Virus record (IMG/VR): IMGVR_UViG_3300030090_005147
Span: 1-26,783 of that record
Length of the DNA: 26,783 bases
Origin: a virus
Direction: 5' to 3' (one strand)
Of this stretch, positions 22,338 through 26,783 are shown piece after piece (positions within the stretch are counted from its first letter, which is position 1; every line of letters begins with the position of its first letter). A program made the position numbers and the translations under genes. Below the pieces are notes generated by a model. That model worked only from the letters and a program-made list of their open reading frames with translations, searched no databases and was not told where the DNA came from.

Positions 22338-22407
22338 AGGTACATACGGAACTAAAAGAGGTAGACCACCTAAAAAGAAAAAAGCAATGAAAAGAAAGAA
22401 GAAATAA
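22321..22407 (+). CDS. 28-aa Lys/Arg-rich peptide with AT-hook-like core
   Basis: A very short gene: MPPMGKGTYGTKRGRPPKKK, followed by KAMKRKKK. The strong AAGGAGGAAAAA site directly upstream and tight packing (it overlaps the previous stop and ends 3 nt before the next ATG) support translation. KRGRPPKK is a good AT-hook-like motif, which binds the minor groove of AT-rich DNA. Half of the residues are Lys or Arg. Similar tiny basic peptides sit in the structural clusters of many marine phages, so a DNA-condensing or capsid-internal role is inferred. Confidence 0.7.
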   Translation: MPPMGKGTYGTKRGRPPKKKKAMKRKKK

Positions 22408-22410
22408 ACT

Positions 22411-23679
22411 ATGGCAATAACACACGGCAAAACATTAGAAGATTTAAGAAAAGCAATAGGCAGAAACTTAGGTAAAATGATTACCGGTACTACATCAGGT
22501 AGTGGTTCTACTACTACTGCGTTAGATACTACATTGTTTGGTGGAGATGACGAATATATAGGAAGTTATATAAGATTTACTTCAGGTACTTATGATGGTA
22601 CTACTAGAAGAATAACAGATTATACAGCATCTACAGGTACAATAACATTTGCAGCAGTAGCAGGTACTATTGCAGGTAGTGTGACTTACGAAATATGGAA
22701 AGACGGATTTGATCCTGTTGTTATAGATGAGTTTATTAATCAATCTATACTAGCTATTACAGGAAAAATATATGATCCCGTAGAAAACCTTGATATACAC
22801 ACAGATAAAGTAAATGCTAGGTGGGAAATACCTAGTGGCATAGAGATGATACAAGATGTTTTTTACAGAGATAAATTTACTTCTGAAGTTTTGCACGATT
22901 GCAATTCTGCATTTGATGAATCGGTAGATTCTGATTTTACTATAACAGCAGACACAGAAGATTACAAAACAGGATCTGCTTCTAATAAAATTGTAATTGC
23001 AGCAGGTGCTTCAGCAGGAGATACTGCTTCAGATACCATCACTTCAGTCAACATATCTAAATATGATTACATAGAATTTTGGATTAAATCTTCAGTAGCT
23101 ACAAGTGCAGGTAATTTAAAAATACATTTGGTAGATGCAGATGGCATAGAAGAATCATTAGATGTACCTGCTTTAACAGCTAATGTATGGAAATATTGCA
23201 GAGTAGCATTGGTTGCTCCTTATGATAATACAGCTATTACACAGGTAAGATTTGAATACGATTCTGATTTAGGAGCTTGTGTGGTTCATTTAGATGATAT
23301 TAAAGTAGTAAAAAATGATACAGCAACATGGGAAAAACTTGCTAGAAACACATGGAGAATAGACAAAGAAGGTACTTTACAGGGAGCTAGTACTGCTGAC
23401 TTAGTATTGTCAGACAGAGGCAGAGCATTAGCTTCTTATAGATTAATCAAACTAACAGGTGGTGACAAACCTGCTGAGTTAAGTTCAGATTCTAGTACTA
23501 CAGAAGTTCCCGAAGATTATATTATTTCCTATGCTACAGCTTTGGCAGCACAGGCAGGATCTGTAAGACCTGATATTGATATTGATGGAATGAGAAATCT
23601 TGCAGCATTTTGGTTTGCCAAATCAGAACAAGCTAGAAACAATATGCCATTTTTATCAAATGTCAGGACAGTTAGGTAA
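22411..23679 (+). CDS. Head-tail adaptor with inserted jelly-roll / carbohydrate-binding-like domain
   Basis: A 422-residue protein. Residues 1-155 and 302-422 appear to form one unit: an N-terminal helix (LEDLRKAIGRNLGKM), a beta barrel (YIGSYIRFTSGTYDGTTRR), a helix starting FDPVVIDEFINQSI, and a C-terminal helical region (PEDYIISYATALAAQAGS, FWFAKSEQARNN). This is the style of adaptor/connector proteins in podovirus-like phages. Between them, residues about 160-301 read as an independent beta sandwich: CNSAFDESVDSDFTI, KIVIAAGASAGDTASD, YDYIEFWIKSS, LKIHLVDADG, FEYDSDLGACVVHLDDIKVV. The last is the closing strand typical of CBM/galactose-binding folds. It would project from the neck. Position between head and tail genes fits. 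Confidence 0.75.
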   Translation: MAITHGKTLEDLRKAIGRNLGKMITGTTSGSGSTTTALDTTLFGGDDEYIGSYIRFTSGTYDGTTRRITDYTASTGTITFAAVAGTIAGSVTYEIWKDGFDPVVIDEFINQSILAITGKIYDPVENLDIHTDKVNARWEIPSGIEMIQDVFYRDKFTSEVLHDCNSAFDESVDSDFTITADTEDYKTGSASNKIVIAAGASAGDTASDTITSVNISKYDYIEFWIKSSVATSAGNLKIHLVDADGIEESLDVPALTANVWKYCRVALVAPYDNTAITQVRFEYDSDLGACVVHLDDIKVVKNDTATWEKLARNTWRIDKEGTLQGASTADLVLSDRGRALASYRLIKLTGGDKPAELSSDSSTTEVPEDYIISYATALAAQAGSVRPDIDIDGMRNLAAFWFAKSEQARNNMPFLSNVRTVR

Positions 23680-25550
23680 TGGCCAATAAAGTTATAAAGA
23701 AAAATGAGGTTTACCTTAATGGAAATTATTATCCAATAACTAGACCCGTGCAGCAGGTGTTAGCCTCCATCTATCCTGCAAAGGTTACTATTGGTGATAC
23801 CACTCGTGATTCACAAGCTAGAACAAGTGTAATATCTTGGGCTGATTTCAGGGGTGGTATAGGTGTAGAGAGAATGGAAGGAGCTACAGATGTAGATCGT
23901 TCTTGGTTCAGTACCTGTAGCCTTCGCTACAAAAGGCACCTAGTATTACCTGCCAAAACTAATTCTGTAAGTAACTCAGATGCTACAGGAGAATCCTTAG
24001 ACATACTACAAGAATTTGATGGGGCACTATATGGTATATGGTCAAATCAAAAAGTATATAAATATAATTCAGGATCAGACACATTTACTTCTGCGTTAGA
24101 TACATTGCCTGCAGTAGCAACAGATGCTTTAGAAGTAAGAATGGGAGGCACATTATACCTAGTTATAGCTCACACAGGAGGATATACTTACACATCTAAT
24201 GGCACAGATTTTACTGACGACACTACAGATACAAAGTTTCTTGCTTGGTGGGACGAAAAACTATGGGGAATAGATAATACAGGACAACTTTGGTACGCAA
24301 CTACTATAGGAACTGAGGCAAATGATGCTAAGTTACCATTGCCTGATGGCCATGTAACTGATTTGTTTGTAGCTAGAAATGCTAGTGGTGATCCTATTTT
24401 ATATGCTATGACTAAAGAAGGATTGTTTGCACATGATTTTGCAAACGGAAGATTTGTAGAAACACAACTAGCTTTACCATTTCACAATGACAATGGTAAA
24501 GGTTCTGTTAGATGGAGAGATTCTGTATATATACCTGCAGGATTAAGTATATATAAATATATTAATGGTAGTAACTCTGCTGTTGTAACAGTAGTGGGGC
24601 CTGACAGAGACGATGGATTACCTTCTGATTACAGAGGTAAGATATCTAAGCTTATAGGAACTCACAATGATTTAATTGCAATGGTAGACGGAACACTAAC
24701 TCCCGGAACTGTAGATATGTTTGCCACAGGAGAATCTTCTGTAATAGATGCAAGCACAGGTTACAGTACAATATTAGGGTATAACGAAGTAGGTTGGGAA
24801 GTTAGGTGGTCAGCAGCAGGAGCTGATAGAGGTAAAAAAATAACAGCAGGGTTTGTATCTGATGTAGGTGGAACTTTAACAGCAACTAATCCTTATAGAA
24901 TGTATTGGGGATTTGATGGAAAACTATATTACCAACAACTACAATCAGATGTTATTAACCCAACACAAGTAACAAATTATAGGTACGAAGATAGTGTAGA
25001 TGGTATACATTACACTCCATGGTTTAGTGCAGATCAAGTTGAAGTAGACAAATTAGCATTAAAACTTAAAGCAGAAACAGCAGATTGTAACTCTAATCAA
25101 ACTGTAAAAATAGAATATGCTTTAGATTATGTTGAAAGTTATACTACTATGGGAACAATTACTTCAAATGGGATAACAACTTATACTTTTGGAAGTAATA
25201 TAGGAACAACATTTAGATCAATACAATTTAAAATAACTCTTGCTACTAATACTATAGCAGTTTCTCCTGATTTAATTAGTTTAACTTTAGAGTATAGAAA
25301 AAAATTAGATACAAAATTTGGTTGGTCTGTAAATATAGATTTGAATAAAGGATATAAAGGATCAACTTCTAAATCTATGAGAGCTAATATATTATCTGCT
25401 ATACAAAGCAATACTTTATTAGAGTTTACTTACAGAGATGACTCTTCTACTAACAGAAACTACTATGTTGACATAACGAATGCACAAGGATTAGAAGAAA
25501 CAGCATATGACGAAAGAGGAACAACTCAATTATTATTAACGGAGCCGTGA
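23679..25550 (+). CDS. Tail protein with beta-propeller-like repeats
   Basis: A 623-residue protein whose ATG overlaps the adaptor stop by one base (TAATG). Residues about 100-330 contain recurring short beta units with aromatic/Gly turns: FDGALYGIWSNQKVYKYNSG, LYLVIAHTGGYTY, FLAWWDEKLWGIDNTGQLWY, ILYAMTKEGLFAHDF, VRWRDSVYIPAGLSIYKYI, a pattern typical of a beta-propeller. The C-terminal 200 residues are another beta domain (NVNIDLNKGY-like strands and SLTLEYRKK). The N-terminus has WADFRGGIGVERMEG, common in tail proteins that anchor propellers. Placed after the adaptor and before the fibre, it is probably a tail hub, nozzle or tubular protein. Exact role is inferred. Confidence 0.78.
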   Translation: MANKVIKKNEVYLNGNYYPITRPVQQVLASIYPAKVTIGDTTRDSQARTSVISWADFRGGIGVERMEGATDVDRSWFSTCSLRYKRHLVLPAKTNSVSNSDATGESLDILQEFDGALYGIWSNQKVYKYNSGSDTFTSALDTLPAVATDALEVRMGGTLYLVIAHTGGYTYTSNGTDFTDDTTDTKFLAWWDEKLWGIDNTGQLWYATTIGTEANDAKLPLPDGHVTDLFVARNASGDPILYAMTKEGLFAHDFANGRFVETQLALPFHNDNGKGSVRWRDSVYIPAGLSIYKYINGSNSAVVTVVGPDRDDGLPSDYRGKISKLIGTHNDLIAMVDGTLTPGTVDMFATGESSVIDASTGYSTILGYNEVGWEVRWSAAGADRGKKITAGFVSDVGGTLTATNPYRMYWGFDGKLYYQQLQSDVINPTQVTNYRYEDSVDGIHYTPWFSADQVEVDKLALKLKAETADCNSNQTVKIEYALDYVESYTTMGTITSNGITTYTFGSNIGTTFRSIQFKITLATNTIAVSPDLISLTLEYRKKLDTKFGWSVNIDLNKGYKGSTSKSMRANILSAIQSNTLLEFTYRDDSSTNRNYYVDITNAQGLEETAYDERGTTQLLLTEP

Positions 25551-25954
25551 TGACCACTCAATCAAGTCAGTTACAAGCACCACCTAATTGGGAAGGAAGT
25601 TTACCCGAATATTTAGTTTACAGATCTTTAATAGAAAGTTTTGGAAAAGAAGAAGGTATTGATTTTACTTATCAATCTTCTCTCTTAGGAGGAAGATTGT
25701 TTAAAGGGGGAGTAATATTAGATTTCTTTTTTAACAACCCACCTGACCTTGCAATTAATGTGCAAGGTGAGTATTATCATTATGGTATGGGTGCAACTTA
25801 CTTGCAAAATGACATAATGGTAAGACAGCAAATGGCAGGAGAAGGGATTAATTTAATATTTATAGATGAAAGTGATATACTTAATGATGTAGACTATTAT
25901 GTTAGAGAGGCATTAAATTATAAAGATCATTCTAGATTAGGAGCAGGAAGATAA
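25550..25954 (+). CDS. Small PD-(D/E)XK / DUF559-like fold protein, possibly inactive
   Basis: ATG at 25550 overlaps the preceding stop (TGATGA); GGAG lies 5 nt upstream. About 134 residues. The core GVILDFFFNNPPDLAINVQG, then EYYHYG, parallels the VDF-x(n)-LAIEVDG-x-x-H signature of DUF559/Vsr-type endonuclease folds. The Asp of LDF is kept, but the usual Glu and Asp of IEVDG are replaced by Asn and Gln. Later features fit the same fold: ND near residue 88, then a helix, then INLIFIDESDIL as the final strand. If the fold is right, catalytic residues are altered, so a structural or DNA-binding role in the virion is likely. The assignment is by motif resemblance. Confidence 0.7.
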   Translation: MTTQSSQLQAPPNWEGSLPEYLVYRSLIESFGKEEGIDFTYQSSLLGGRLFKGGVILDFFFNNPPDLAINVQGEYYHYGMGATYLQNDIMVRQQMAGEGINLIFIDESDILNDVDYYVREALNYKDHSRLGAGR

Positions 25955-26783
25955 TGGCAACAATATATCAAGCAGGATATGTGTTTAAAGACGATGGTAC
26001 TGCTGTAGAAGGAGCAACAGTTCAGTTGTATCAAGCTGATACTACTACTACTGAAGGCAGTTCTACTACTACCAACTCTTCAGGATATTGGTCTTTAAGC
26101 ACTACCACAGAACATACTTCAGGATATGACGCAAAAATAACTTCAGGTTCTTCTATCAGATATAGAAGAGGTAACGACAAGTTACAGCTTGAAGAATTAG
26201 ATATACGAAATGATACAGGTAATGGCCAAGGTGGATTACTTGTGGCTAATACAACTAACAATGCTAGTAATAAAGTAGCAACATTTGCAGGAAGAAATAG
26301 TACAAGAGCAGACGGAGATGAGATATACATTTCGTTTGAACTTAATGACGATGGTGGAAACATACACGAATTTGCTCGTATGACAGCAGAGGCAGTAGAT
26401 GTTTCCAATGGTAACGAAGATGGACAAATTAGATTTGGAGTATCTGTGGCAGGTACTATGACAGATGTCTTTACTATCAATGCTACCACAGCAGGTGTAA
26501 CAGACATGACACTTGATGTGTCGGGTGATATATCTTTAGATGCTGACGGAGCAGATATATTCTTTAAAGATGGTGGTACTACATTTGGTTCAGCTACTAA
26601 CAATAGTGGTAACTTAATAATTAAGTCAGGCACTACAACAGCCCTTACTTTTAGTGGGGCTAATGTAACCTTGGGAGGTACTGCAACTGTAACAACCTTG
26701 GCAGAAGTAGGAAGTGATACTGATAAAATAATAATGTCAGATAGTGGAGTTCTTAAATATGTAACAGGAGCTAACTTAAGAAG
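25954..26783 (+). CDS. Tail fibre protein, N-terminal part (cut by right edge)
   Basis: ATG at 25954 overlaps the previous TAA (TAATG), and the frame stays open to the window end (about 276 codons). The N-terminus, YVFKDDGTAVEGATVQLYQA, followed by TTTNSSGYWSLSTTTE, looks like a carboxypeptidase-regulatory/Ig-like beta module that often anchors fibres. The rest is Thr/Asn/Gly/Asp rich with short repeated strands (FELNDDGGNIHEF, ISLDADGADIFFKDGG, NNSGNLIIKSGTTTALTFSG), like trimeric beta-helical fibre shafts of marine phages. It probably mediates host binding. The receptor-binding tip lies outside the window. Confidence 0.8.
   Translation, partial: MATIYQAGYVFKDDGTAVEGATVQLYQADTTTTEGSSTTTNSSGYWSLSTTTEHTSGYDAKITSGSSIRYRRGNDKLQLEELDIRNDTGNGQGGLLVANTTNNASNKVATFAGRNSTRADGDEIYISFELNDDGGNIHEFARMTAEAVDVSNGNEDGQIRFGVSVAGTMTDVFTINATTAGVTDMTLDVSGDISLDADGADIFFKDGGTTFGSATNNSGNLIIKSGTTTALTFSGANVTLGGTATVTTLAEVGSDTDKIIMSDSGVLKYVTGANLR

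Noticed and set aside
26031-26633. Minus-strand 200-codon open frame opposite the tail fibre
   Set aside because: A shadow of the Thr/Ser/Gly-rich fibre gene; composition is dominated by Ser, Val, Pro and Leu and no start signal exists. The plus-strand frame is clearly the real gene.

Overview
The window looks like part of an AT-rich tailed double-stranded DNA phage genome (or a closely related prophage). The evidence is a one-directional morphogenesis operon: small and large terminase, portal, scaffold, major capsid protein, head-tail adaptor, beta-rich tail protein and tail fibre. Gene content and style, including a tiny Lys-rich peptide, an adaptor with an inserted sugar-binding-like fold and very large virion-type proteins, resemble uncharacterised marine podovirus-like phages. 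No host can be named from the sequence.

Layout. (1) 1-3849, minus strand: small early-type genes. These are a DUF932-like protein, several short Cys-containing proteins (CxxC knuckles), other unknowns, and a partial gene running off the left edge. Most are translationally coupled by ATGA or TAATG overlaps. Every real gap between them holds one member of a hairpin family with an identical 11-nt core (TCACTTGTTTA on the plus strand) and different, perfectly self-complementary stems. A clean intrinsic terminator lies at 1902-1942. (2) 3850-5140: about 1.3 kb with no credible gene. It is locally richer in G+C and packed with nested hairpins, a large branched fold (3967-4100), a roughly 135-nt palindromic element (4174-4308) and a pseudoknot-like arrangement ending in eight T. 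Non-Watson-Crick pairs in the stems are G-T on the plus strand, so a large plus-strand structured RNA is the leading reading. (3) 5089-5140: a near-consensus sigma-70 promoter (TTGACT, 17 nt, TATTAT) and strong ribosome binding site opening the late operon. (4) 5141-8714: terS, terL, portal. (5) 8724-18747: a 10-kb block of four unknown, probably virion, proteins, including one of 1824 residues, placed between portal and scaffold. (6) 18750-26783: second promoter, scaffold, capsid, small accessory head proteins, adaptor, beta-propeller-like tail protein, a PD-(D/E)XK/DUF559-like small protein, and a tail fibre cut by the right edge.

A genome-scale signal crosses all regions. By eye I find no CCWGG and no GGWCC anywhere in the window, while CCSGG and GGSCC are common. 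Pro-Gly and Gly-Pro pairs are encoded with codons that dodge the W versions. This looks like escape from host restriction or methylation.
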